A stretch of DNA of 63,488 nucleotides from Acidimicrobiales bacterium. Its GTDB lineage: Bacteria > Actinomycetota > Acidimicrobiia > Acidimicrobiales > SZUA-35. The position numbers were made by a program, and so were the translations under genes. Under the pieces are notes generated by a model that ran no database searches, was not told the DNA's origin, and was given only the letters and a program-made list of their open reading frames with translations. Location of the stretch: the NCBI GenBank assembly GCA_020630195.1, contig JAHDBV010000017.1:2345-65832 (forward strand), in the 5' to 3' direction. Of this stretch, positions 54,966 through 63,011 are shown in pieces (the first letter of the stretch is position 1; each line of letters opens with the position of its first letter).

Positions 54966-56030
54966 ATGAAGCGTTCCGACGATGATCTACCCGCTGGACT
55001 GGCAAAGGTCGACGCGATTCGCGCCTCGGGCCTCACCATCTATGACACCCTTCTTGAGAACCGACCGGACCTGTTCCTGACCGACAATCAGCTTGAGGCA
55101 GTTCTCACCCGGTTCTTCGTAGGACGTGAAGTGGCAGGCGAGAACCGAACGAGGTCGAAGATCGCCAAGAGCCTGGTCGCTGAGGCACTCGGCTATCCGG
55201 TCCCAACTTCGTTCCCGAAGACGGTTCCACGGTTTCCGGGCCAGGACCTCGACGTGTCCGTCCAGACCCGTGACAACCTTCAGATCTGGAACCAGGAAGT
55301 TTCGCCGGAGCGGCGCTACGTGCTGATGAGACCTGACGAGAGCGGAATCGTGCAAGCCGTCCGGGTCGTACGAGGACAGGTGGTGGCGACTTGGGACCGG
55401 ACTGGAACGCTAACGAGCAAGTACCAAGCGAAACGGATACCGGGAAGGACCGGGTCGCGGCTCGTCGTGGATAGGGATACAACGCGGTTTCGAGAGGTCT
55501 TGCGGCCGAGACCGATGTCCTCAGATGAGGTGGCGGGGCTGGGAGTTGGTGATGCGCCGAAGGTAGGCGCATTGCTGCCGATAGCCGACGTGTACGAGCG
55601 GCTGCTCGACCTTGTTGGCCAGACCCTGACGCCAGTTCGGCCTGGGCAGGATCGTGTGCGCGGCGAGCTGCTGCAGGTGGCCGTGTCGGAGCAGCTCGGG
55701 CTGGGCGCACACGCGAACCCCGGATCCTGGCCTGATGTTCTGAGCCAGGCAATCGAGGTGAAGCTGCAGACTGCGGAGACCGTTGATCTGGGCATGGTCC
55801 TTCCGTCGGACGCGGGACCAGCGCCTGACATTCACCCACTGCTACGTCACTGCGATGCTCGGTACGTCGTGGCGTACGGAGACGTGCAGCAAGACGGTTC
55901 GACGGCCCTTGCCGCCGTGGTCGTGACGACAGGTGAGAGTTTCTTTGACGAGTTCCAACAGTTCGGCGGGCTCGTATCAAACAGCAAGCGCCAGCTGCCC
56001 CTACCCAAAGGGCTTTTCGACCCCGAGTGA
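54966..56030 (+). CDS. Type II restriction endonuclease (PD-(D/E)xK-type)
   Basis: A 354-residue protein next to a convergent adenine methyltransferase, the usual sign of a restriction enzyme. A likely PD-(D/E)xK catalytic site reads GSWPDVLSQAIEVKLQTAE (PD...EVK). The N-terminal region has NQLEAVLTRFFVGREVAGEN and RTRSKIAKSLVAEALGYPVP. Its recognition sequence and subfamily cannot be read from here. The ATG at 54966 has no Shine-Dalgarno, so a leaderless transcript is possible. The 3' end overlaps the methyltransferase gene by 30 bases, tail to tail. Codon use is less G/C-biased than the host core. Confidence 0.75.
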   Translation: MKRSDDDLPAGLAKVDAIRASGLTIYDTLLENRPDLFLTDNQLEAVLTRFFVGREVAGENRTRSKIAKSLVAEALGYPVPTSFPKTVPRFPGQDLDVSVQTRDNLQIWNQEVSPERRYVLMRPDESGIVQAVRVVRGQVVATWDRTGTLTSKYQAKRIPGRTGSRLVVDRDTTRFREVLRPRPMSSDEVAGLGVGDAPKVGALLPIADVYERLLDLVGQTLTPVRPGQDRVRGELLQVAVSEQLGLGAHANPGSWPDVLSQAIEVKLQTAETVDLGMVLPSDAGPAPDIHPLLRHCDARYVVAYGDVQQDGSTALAAVVVTTGESFFDEFQQFGGLVSNSKRQLPLPKGLFDPE

Positions 56031-57683
56031 GCGCCACACAAGCTCGTCGAGGCCTTCTGCATCACCGGTGGCGTGTAGACCTCGGATCTCCTCGACGAGG
56101 TTCTCAGTCACATTCGGAATGGGCAGCCGCTCCATGTACTGAGTCATGAAGCGTCGCCGACCGGCGTACAAGAAGTTCCCGCACGCGGCATCGTAGAACC
56201 AGGTGCAGAAGCTCGAGTTTCCTACGGCAGTAACGACGTCTGCGAGATCGTCGTCCTCGATGGTCAGCCAGTAGCAGTCGCCGTTGACGATCGCTCCTGT
56301 GCGATCGATCGCAAAGCGCGGCGTCTCTGCGATGTCAGGAAACACCAGCTTGGGCAACTTCCAAAGTCCCGGCTTCTGCGGAACCCAGATCTCGTACCAG
56401 TTGCGACCACCGTTGATCACGTACTTGCGACCTTCGAGCCGCTCTCTGTGGCTCTCGAGGTACGCAGCAGCCCTCGGGTAGCCAGTGAGATCCACAGCGG
56501 CCGATCTCCCGTTGTTGTCGCGGTGTGGATAGAGAATTCGACGAGCGCCTTGGCTCGCATCCCAGGGTTCAATGTCGTGGTGGGTGATGAGCTGGTGCAC
56601 CAGTTCCGCCTCGGGCTGAAGCTCGTTTGGGAGCGTGCCCCAATCGGTCCGGATGAAGACTGGATCGGCCGTCGTCTTCACTCCGACTTTGATCTTCCCC
56701 AGGTCGCCAAGCGTCTTTACCTTCGACTTCCGAAGGACCGAGAATCGAGCTCGCGTGGCGGCGTCCATCGGGTTCCACGGCTGCATGTGGCCAGCGGCCA
56801 CGTCAAGGAGTCCGGCCCGTATGACGAAGGTTCTCTCGCCGTCAACCACGCCACCGCTGGTTCGGTCAGAAAGAGCAGCGATGATGGGTGACGCTATTGG
56901 GCTGGCGTGTGCCTTCACCTCATAGACGGAGCGAAAGCCGACGGTCTCCCGCTTCTGCTTGCCGTTCGACACTCTGGTTCCGGACACAATCACCGGCAAC
57001 ACTGCAGCCTCAAACAGCTTGGTGTCGCCCAAGTCAACGATCTCCGAGAGGTCCAGTTGCTCGAGCAGAAGGCGGCGCATGGACGTGCCTGCCTTGTTCG
57101 TCAGGAACTTGTTTGAGCACAGCAGCCCGAGACCGCCTCCATCGGCCAACGCCCGGATCATGGCGACTGTGAAGGCGTGGTAGAGGTCAACTCGCCCCGT
57201 CAACCCGAACTTCGTGCCGAGCGTCTGGGCGACGTCAGCGCCGAGCGTCTGGGTCCGTACGTAGGGCGGGTTCGAGATGACTAGCTCGAACTCCAACTGC
57301 CTGGAAGCGCCGCCGATATCGAACAGATCAGGCTCCGCCGGACCACTGCTCTCGGCTGCGAGAGCGAGAAAGTCAGCCTGATGCACGGTGGCACCGGGGG
57401 TGCTCTCCAAGCGCGTGGCGGCTTTGTCGACGGCGTCTTGGTCAATGTCGTATCCCACCACGGCCTTCACCTCGAGCCCTCGAAGATGCGCCTCCGCTAC
57501 GGCTGCGAGTAGAAGTTCACCGTCGCCGCACGCGGGATCCAGTATGCGGATCGGTGTCTCGACTTCGAGTGCATCGAACGCTTGTGCAGCGAGAAACTGA
57601 GCGAGCGCGGGCGGCGTGTAGACGACGCCACCGGCCTTGATCGAGTCGGCCTTGTGTCGGTCAGTTCTCGTCTGTGGTGGCAT
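56001..57683 (-). CDS. N6-adenine DNA methyltransferase (Eco57I/TaqI-like)
   Basis: A 560-residue gamma-type methyltransferase. Motif X region DSIKAGGVVYTPPALAQFLA leads to SAM-binding motif I RILDPACGDGELLLA and the catalytic motif IV VISNPPYVRTQ. The rest is a target-recognition domain with NGGRNWYEIWVPQKPGLWKL and PKLVFPDIAETPRFAIDRTG, typical of Eco57I-like enzymes. It protects host DNA from the adjacent endonuclease. The ATG at 57683 gives MPPQTRTDRHKADSIKAGG. A 39-codon frame overlaps its start. Confidence 0.9.
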   Translation of the reverse strand: MPPQTRTDRHKADSIKAGGVVYTPPALAQFLAAQAFDALEVETPIRILDPACGDGELLLAAVAEAHLRGLEVKAVVGYDIDQDAVDKAATRLESTPGATVHQADFLALAAESSGPAEPDLFDIGGASRQLEFELVISNPPYVRTQTLGADVAQTLGTKFGLTGRVDLYHAFTVAMIRALADGGGLGLLCSNKFLTNKAGTSMRRLLLEQLDLSEIVDLGDTKLFEAAVLPVIVSGTRVSNGKQKRETVGFRSVYEVKAHASPIASPIIAALSDRTSGGVVDGERTFVIRAGLLDVAAGHMQPWNPMDAATRARFSVLRKSKVKTLGDLGKIKVGVKTTADPVFIRTDWGTLPNELQPEAELVHQLITHHDIEPWDASQGARRILYPHRDNNGRSAAVDLTGYPRAAAYLESHRERLEGRKYVINGGRNWYEIWVPQKPGLWKLPKLVFPDIAETPRFAIDRTGAIVNGDCYWLTIEDDDLADVVTAVGNSSFCTWFYDAACGNFLYAGRRRFMTQYMERLPIPNVTENLVEEIRGLHATGDAEGLDELVWRSLGVEKPFG

Positions 57684-57780
57684 GATCCCATTCTGCCTGA
57701 CAGGTGTGACATAGCACCGGAGCTCGCAACAGGCTGCTCCGCAAGGCAGGTTGAGCCCCTGCCCTGACTTGCAACGTCAT
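57661..57780 (-). CDS. Small protein overlapping the methyltransferase start, 39 residues
   Basis: An ATG at 57780 with a strong ribosome site (GGAGAAG, five bases before) encodes MTLQVRAGAQPALRSSLLRA, then PVLCHTCQAEWDHATTDEN. The CHTC pair could bind zinc. Its stop lies 23 bases inside the methyltransferase gene, so it may act as a translation leader. No family is recognised, and it could be non-functional. Confidence 0.4.
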   Translation of the reverse strand: MTLQVRAGAQPALRSSLLRAPVLCHTCQAEWDHATTDEN

Positions 57781-57802
57781 GTTGTCTTCTCCAGGTCTTA
57801 TG

Positions 57803-58699
57803 TCACGGTGTTCCATTTGGTTGCCGCTCCAACTCCCCGGCCATCCGTCTTTCCATTGCGTCGGCGATTTCCTCGTCGCGTCGTGCTGACGCGTTGAGGT
57901 ACCGCAGGCTGGCATCGGAGGAGGCGTGGCCCATTCGGGCCATGATCTCGCGAAGCGAGGCGCCGGCCGTTGCCGCGGACGTGGCGGCGTGGTGGCGGAG
58001 GTCGTGGAAGCGGATCGACTCGTCGATACCGGCTTCCGTCAGAGCCTTCTTCCAGTACGGAGCGAAGTAGCGATTGACGCGCGGGCTGTCCTTCACCAAC
58101 GTGAAAACGAGCGCGTCGGGATCGGCGGCGACGTGCTCCTCGATGTGGGCGGCTAACAGCTCGGCTACGCCGCCTGGGATGACCACAGTGCGATGAGCCG
58201 CTGCCGACTTCGGCGGGCCGGGTGTTGGGCCTTGGCCCTTCACGAACGACAGTGCTTGATCGACCCGAAGCGATCGGCCTTCGATGTCGACGTGGCGTCG
58301 CGTGAGGCCCGTGAGTTCGCCGTAGCGGAGGCCCGACTTCGACAGTCGGCCGTGCCACGCTCGAACCGCCGACGGTGTGATCTTGCGCAGCTCGACCGGC
58401 TCGAGCTCGTCCAAGATGTGGGCGAGCTGCGAGGCGTAGGTGTCCCGTGTCCGAGGGCGGAGATCACGAGCCTCCAGCCAGCGCTCGGCGAACACGCCGA
58501 ACCGTTCCCGGCCACTCGATGGGTCGACGTGACGACCCCACAGGAGGTCCGTCTCCATCGTCGCTAGCCACGCCCGCGCTTCGGCCTTCGTGGCGAAGGT
58601 CCTGTCGGCCGGAACCTGCTTCCCGAGGTCTCAGTAGCGCGCCTGATAGCGCCCGGACGCGAGCTTCCGGATGTTGCCAAAGGGCCTGCTACTCGCCAC
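57803..58699 (-). pseudogene. Tyrosine recombinase/integrase, broken
   Basis: The frame starts at GTG 58699 (VASSRPFGNIRKLASGRYQA, then RY), meets an in-frame TGA at 58633-58631, and continues DLGKQVPADRTFATKAEARA. An ATG at 58558 would restart translation for 251 residues. The core-binding domain (FAERWLEARDLRPRTRDTYA) runs directly into the first catalytic Arg (RLSKSGLRYGELTGLTRRHV); about 70-75 residues that homologues have between them are missing. Remaining catalytic residues are present: FHDLRHHAATSA and MGHASSDASLRYLNA. The protein is probably inactive. It adjoins the tRNA-Gly, as expected for its integration. Confidence 0.8.
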
Positions 58700-58701
58700 T
58701 C

Positions 58702-58742
58702 GTGCCTACTGTTCGCCGCTGTTCTAGGCACTCTGTAGGCAC
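58702..58742. repeat. Short repeats near attachment site
   Basis: GTGCCTAC (58702-58709) is inverted with GTAGGCAC (58735-58742); a second TAGGCAC lies at 58725-58731. Their place between integrase and tRNA suggests arm-type integrase binding sites. Confidence 0.4.
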
Positions 58743-58806
58743 GGAGCCCGGTGGCGATCCAGTAGATCAGACTCGAAACCCCCAACTACCAGGGCTTTCG
58801 TGTGGA

Positions 58807-58850
58807 TGGAGCGGGTGACGAGAATCGAACTCGCGTATTCAGCTTGGGAA
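58807..58850 (-). repeat. attR-like repeat inside intact tRNA-Gly
   Basis: The counterpart of 54446-54489: 32 identical bases (58807-58838) plus nine more identical bases after a three-base block with two mismatches. It forms the T-arm, acceptor and anticodon-loop side of the intact tRNA. Confidence 0.88.
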
Positions 58851-58880
58851 GCTGATGTTCTACCATTGAACTACACCCGC
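58807..58880 (-). tRNA. tRNA-Gly (CCC)
   Basis: A 74-nt gene including encoded CCA. The acceptor stem is GCGGGTG/CACCCGC, the D-arm has TAGTTCAATGGTAGAAC, the anticodon loop TTCCCAA gives CCC, and the T-arm has CGAGTTCGATTCTCG. Discriminator base is T. The 3' half was probably supplied by the integrated element. Confidence 0.95.
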
Positions 58881-58956
58881 AGGGTGGGGTGAGAGTAGCC
58901 GCGACGGCGCTCGTTCGGCGACGCCGATCCGGTCGCCCCTCACCCCCTGAACGGGT

Positions 58957-61644
58957 GTGGAAGACTCCCCGCTGCTCATGGACGCAGCACTTCCTTCCGG
59001 CCTCGTGACCTTCATGTTCACCGATGTCGAGGGTTCGACGCGCTCGTGGGCGGCCGACCCGGAGGCGATGTCGGCCTCGCTCGGCGTGCACGACCAGATC
59101 ATGCGGTCCGCCATCGCCGACCACGGCGGCTATGTCTTCACCACCGCCGGCGATTCCTTCGCCGTCGCCTTCACCCGCGCGAGCGACGCCGTCGGCGCCG
59201 CCACCCGGATCCAGACCGAACTCGACCGCGCCGAGTGGCCCGGCCCGGCGCTGCGGGTCCGGATGGGCTTGCACCTCGGCGAAGCCCACGAGCGCGACGG
59301 CGACTACTTCGGGCCCGTGGTCAACACCACCGCCCGGGTCGAAGCCGCCGGCCACGGTGGCCAGGTGCTCATCACGGACGCCGTCCGGGCCGCCGCCCAC
59401 GTCACCGGCACGACCGACCTCGGCCCGGTGCTGCTGCGAGATCACACCGAACCGATGCGGCTGCACCAGCTCGGCAACCACACCTTCGCCCCGCTGCGGG
59501 TCATCGACCCCGACCTCACCAACCTCCCCGTGCCGCGCTCCCGCCTGCTCGGGCGGGACGACGAGGTGCTCCGCATCCGCAAGTCGCTCGGTGAGCACCG
59601 CCTCGTCACCATCACGGCAGGCGGTGGGGCCGGCAAGACCCGCATCGCCCTCGAGATCGGCGACGCGGAACTCCAGCACTGCACCGACGGTGTCTGGTTC
59701 GTCGATCTCGCTCGTGTCGCGCACGAGGAGGAGGTCCCGATGGCGGTGTGCCAGGCCGTCGGTCTCGATCTCGGCACCGGCGACGTGACCGACCAGCTCG
59801 TCGGCTTCTGTCGGGACAAGCAGCTCCTGCTCGTGCTCGACAACTGCGAACACGTCGTCGAGGCGGCGGCCGATCTCGCCGATGCGCTCCTCGCCGACCG
59901 GAGCCCCGCCCGCATGCTCGCCACCAGCCGCGAGGCCCTCGACGTCGAGGGTGAGGTCGTGCACGTGCTCGCCCCGCTCGACGCGGGTGGGTCGGATGCG
60001 CCCGCCGTCCGGCTGTTCCTCGATCGGGCCACCGCGCTCGATGCCGACCTGCACTACGACCCCGACGAGTTGGCCACCGTCGCGGAGCTCTGCCGGCGGC
60101 TCGACGGCAGCCCGCTCGGCATCGAACTCGCCGCGGCCCGCAGCCTCGTGATGCGTCCCGCCGAACTGCTCGACGGGCTCGACGATCGATTCCGGCTGCT
60201 GTCCGGTGGCCGGCGGCGCAACAAGCAACGCACGCTCGAGGCCACGTTGGCGTGGTCGTACGAACTGCTCGACGACGAAGAACAGTCGGTGCTCCGATCC
60301 CTCGGCGTCTTCGCCGACGGGTTCGATCTCGATGCGGTGGCCGCGGTCGCCGGAGTCCCTCTGAGCGTCGCCGTCGACCTGCTCGACTCGCTGATCGCCA
60401 AGTCGCTCGTCGTCCGGGTCGAGCGGGCGGAACCGACCCGGTTCCGGCTCCTCGAGACCGTGAAGGCCTACGCCGAGGACCGTCTCGTCGACGCCGGCGA
60501 GGCCGAGAAGGTCCGCTCCCGCCACCTCGACCACTTCGCCGACCGCACCGACGAGGGCGGCCGCACCATCCTCGGTCGTGCCGGTCACGCGCGACGGTTG
60601 CGGGCCGACCGGGCGAACCTCTCCGCCGCGGCGGAGTGGGGCACCGCCTCGGGACGGCTCGATGCTGCCGGCCGTCTCCTCGCCGGCACCTACGTGGCCT
60701 ACGAACAACACGCAGCCTGGGGCGAGCTCGAAGGTCTCATCGATCGCTGGTTGGAGCGTCTCGGCGATGGAGACGTCGACACCCGTACCCGGGACGAGGT
60801 CGTCGTGGTGCGGATGCTCTGCCGCCTCAACAGCGCGCAGATCGATGCCGTCGTCGGCTCCTACCCGGAGATCGACGCGCTCGCCACGCCCGAAGCACGC
60901 CTCATCGGGCTCGCCCTGTTCGCCTACGTGCTCGCCTATCCGGGGGAGGCGGCGGACACGATCGCCCGTTGCGAGGCACTCCGGGCCGAGCTCGTCGAGC
61001 AGGGTGAGACGGCGGTCTCCGGTGCCGCCGGGGCGGCCCTGACGGTCGCCCGGGCCGTGAACACCTCCGACTGGGACACCGACGCCGCGGTGTCGCACCC
61101 GCTCTGGGCCGAGGCGGCGGAGGCCGCACGAGCGGCCGACCTGACCATCGCGCAGGGGATCGCGGTCACCTCCCATGGCCTGTGCCAGGTGATCGACGGG
61201 CAGGCGGCCGACGCACTCGTCACGATCGAGGGCGTCGACGATCTCGGCGTGCCCCGCATCACGAGTGACGAGGTCCGGGCCCTCGCCTATCTGGCGCTCG
61301 ACGACGTCGACGCCGCGGCGGATGCCATCCAGCGGAGCTGCGCCTCGGCGCTGACCGGGCGCGTGCCGACGTCACAGTTCCTGTCGCTCGCCCTCATGTC
61401 GGCCTGGTGCCTGCACGAGGGCGACCGCGACCGGGCACTCGAACTGCTGCTCGAGTGCCGCTTCTACCGTGAGCCGGCCGGTCAGCTGCTCTGTCATCAC
61501 CTCGGCCGTCAGCTCGGCGCCGAACAGCGAGTCCGGGATCAGATGATGGCGTCGTGGCCACCGACGCCCGAGATGTTGGAACTCCACCGGCATGGCGGTC
61601 TCGACGTCCTGCGGGCCGAGATGGCCCGTCGCGGCCTGCGCTGA
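58957..61644 (+). CDS. Class III nucleotidyl cyclase fused to STAND-type ATPase
   Basis: An 895-residue protein. The N-terminal cyclase domain (about residues 10-180) has VTFMFTDVEGSTRSW, YVFTTAGDSFAVAFTR and GEAHERDGDYFGPVVNTTAR. The AAA/NB-ARC-like domain has Walker A TAGGGAGKTRIALEI and Walker B LLLVLDNCEHVVEAAADLAD. A winged-helix and helical-repeat region follows, as in LuxR/AfsR-like STAND regulators. A GTG at 58957 and an ATG at 58978 (MDAALPSGLV) are possible starts. It may signal through cAMP; whether the cyclase is active is not certain. It lies just outside the element. Confidence 0.85.
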   Translation: MEDSPLLMDAALPSGLVTFMFTDVEGSTRSWAADPEAMSASLGVHDQIMRSAIADHGGYVFTTAGDSFAVAFTRASDAVGAATRIQTELDRAEWPGPALRVRMGLHLGEAHERDGDYFGPVVNTTARVEAAGHGGQVLITDAVRAAAHVTGTTDLGPVLLRDHTEPMRLHQLGNHTFAPLRVIDPDLTNLPVPRSRLLGRDDEVLRIRKSLGEHRLVTITAGGGAGKTRIALEIGDAELQHCTDGVWFVDLARVAHEEEVPMAVCQAVGLDLGTGDVTDQLVGFCRDKQLLLVLDNCEHVVEAAADLADALLADRSPARMLATSREALDVEGEVVHVLAPLDAGGSDAPAVRLFLDRATALDADLHYDPDELATVAELCRRLDGSPLGIELAAARSLVMRPAELLDGLDDRFRLLSGGRRRNKQRTLEATLAWSYELLDDEEQSVLRSLGVFADGFDLDAVAAVAGVPLSVAVDLLDSLIAKSLVVRVERAEPTRFRLLETVKAYAEDRLVDAGEAEKVRSRHLDHFADRTDEGGRTILGRAGHARRLRADRANLSAAAEWGTASGRLDAAGRLLAGTYVAYEQHAAWGELEGLIDRWLERLGDGDVDTRTRDEVVVVRMLCRLNSAQIDAVVGSYPEIDALATPEARLIGLALFAYVLAYPGEAADTIARCEALRAELVEQGETAVSGAAGAALTVARAVNTSDWDTDAAVSHPLWAEAAEAARAADLTIAQGIAVTSHGLCQVIDGQAADALVTIEGVDDLGVPRITSDEVRALAYLALDDVDAAADAIQRSCASALTGRVPTSQFLSLALMSAWCLHEGDRDRALELLLECRFYREPAGQLLCHHLGRQLGAEQRVRDQMMASWPPTPEMLELHRHGGLDVLRAEMARRGLR

Positions 61645-61697
61645 GCCTCGGGGCGTCTCGGGCTTGACCGACCCGGCTCCCCGCCGATGGAGAGGCC

Positions 61698-62978
61698 GTG
61701 CGTGTTCCGGCCCCGGCCCTTTGTGTTCTGAGTCTGCTGTTGGCGGGTTGCTCGACCCTCGGTGAATTCGACTCGAGCGCCCCGCCCGAGGCGACCGTGA
61801 CCACGGTCGAGTCGGCCACCAGCACGACCGCCACCTCCGTGCCCGAGGCGCTCGCCTTCGACGACCGACCAGGCACCGATCCGGCCACGACCACGACGAC
61901 CACGGCCGACGACGGTGCCACGGCGACCTCGACGCCCGCCGGCGGCTCAGGCTCCGGGTCGGGCGGCGCCACCGCCGTGACCCGACCGGCCGGCAACGAC
62001 CCCGTCACCATCGGCGGGCCCCCGGCCACGGTCGACCCGTCCACCCTCTACGTCGGTGTGGTCGGCGCCCTCGGTTTCGATGAACCGGTCGTCGACGGCA
62101 CCGCCTCGGTCGCCCGGCCACCGGGTGCGCCGCTCACCGGCATCGGCGTCGACCCGGGACGTCGAGCCGTCGTCGTGAAGATCGACAACAGCGGCCCCGC
62201 CCGCCCCCAGGCCGGCATCGACACCGCGGACCTCGTCATCGAAGAAGAAGTCGAGTGGGGCCTCACCCGCCTCGCCGCCGTCTTCCACTCCGACGGTGGT
62301 GTCGTCGGCCCGGTCCGCTCCGGGCGGACCACCGACCTCGCCGTGCTCACCGGCCTCGGTGGCCCCGGGTTCGTCTACTCCGGCGCCAACGACGTCACCG
62401 ACGCCGTGCTCCGCAGCGACCCCACCGTCGTCAACCTCTCGGCCGCCCGCACCGGTGGTTACTGGCGCCAGTCGGGGCGCCGAGCCCCGCACAACCTGTT
62501 CATCGACCTCGCCGACGTGTGGGACGCCCTGCCCGCCGGCAACGCCCAACCGTTCTTCGCCATCGGCACCACACCCGGCGGCATCGGCACCGTCGCCGGC
62601 AGCGCCACGATCACCTACCCCAACAACCGGGTCCACTGGGTGTGGACCGACGGTCGCTGGGCACGCCAACAGGGCGGTGCTCCCCACCGCACCGACACCG
62701 GAACCCAGCTCGCCGTCGACAACGTCGTCGTGATCGAGACCCGGCGTGTCGCCACGGGTCTGCACGACTCGTCCGGCGGGGTCGTGCCCGAGTTCGTCTT
62801 CGTCGGCACCGGCGAGGCCACCGTCTACCTCGACGGTCGTCGCCTCGACGCCACCTGGATCCGACCGACCCTGCGCTCACCCGTCGCCCTCGAACTGGCC
62901 GACGGCACCCCCGTCGCCCTGCGCCCCGGCCAGACGTGGGTGCAGCTCGTCGACGGCGCCACCGACTGGGGAAGCTGA
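61698..62978 (+). CDS. DUF3048 lipoprotein (YerB-like)
   Basis: A 426-residue precursor with lipobox SLLLAGC (Cys at about residue 18) and a Thr/Ala/Ser-rich linker. The mature region holds DUF3048 hallmarks: VVVKIDNSGPARPQAGIDTA, EVEWGLTRLAAVFHSDGG and VGPVRSGRTTDLAVLTGLG, then PNNRVHWVWTDGRWARQQGG. The family is exported and uncharacterised. GGAGAGG precedes the GTG at 61698. Confidence 0.85.
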   Translation: MRVPAPALCVLSLLLAGCSTLGEFDSSAPPEATVTTVESATSTTATSVPEALAFDDRPGTDPATTTTTTADDGATATSTPAGGSGSGSGGATAVTRPAGNDPVTIGGPPATVDPSTLYVGVVGALGFDEPVVDGTASVARPPGAPLTGIGVDPGRRAVVVKIDNSGPARPQAGIDTADLVIEEEVEWGLTRLAAVFHSDGGVVGPVRSGRTTDLAVLTGLGGPGFVYSGANDVTDAVLRSDPTVVNLSAARTGGYWRQSGRRAPHNLFIDLADVWDALPAGNAQPFFAIGTTPGGIGTVAGSATITYPNNRVHWVWTDGRWARQQGGAPHRTDTGTQLAVDNVVVIETRRVATGLHDSSGGVVPEFVFVGTGEATVYLDGRRLDATWIRPTLRSPVALELADGTPVALRPGQTWVQLVDGATDWGS

Positions 62979-62998
62979 GCCCGACCGTCGCCGCCGGT

Positions 62999-63004
62999 TA
63001 GCCT
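62999..63004 (+). promoter_or_regulatory. -10 box before dcd
   Basis: TAGCCT ends seven bases before the GTG at 63012, the same spacing as several other genes here; probable leaderless transcript. Confidence 0.4.
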
Positions 63005-63011
63005 CGGCGCC

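Larger units (their letters stand above)
54446..58850. mobile_element. Integrated element at tRNA-Gly with restriction-modification genes
   Basis: A segment of about 4.4 kb bounded by 44-base direct repeats of the tRNA-Gly 3' half. The intact tRNA stands next to the integrase gene and the displaced fragment at the far end, the classic layout for tyrosine-integrase insertion in a tRNA 3' end. Cargo is a restriction endonuclease and a methyltransferase. Its base composition is visibly richer in A/T than the flanks. No transfer or replication gene is present. The integrase is broken, so the element is probably fixed in place. Confidence 0.85.

Noticed and set aside
61664..61690. CTTGAC-N14-GCCGATGG before the DUF3048 gene as a sigma-28 promoter
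   Set aside because: The -35 part does not fit CTCAAG, and GATGGAGAGG doubles as a normal ribosome site. Too weak to claim.
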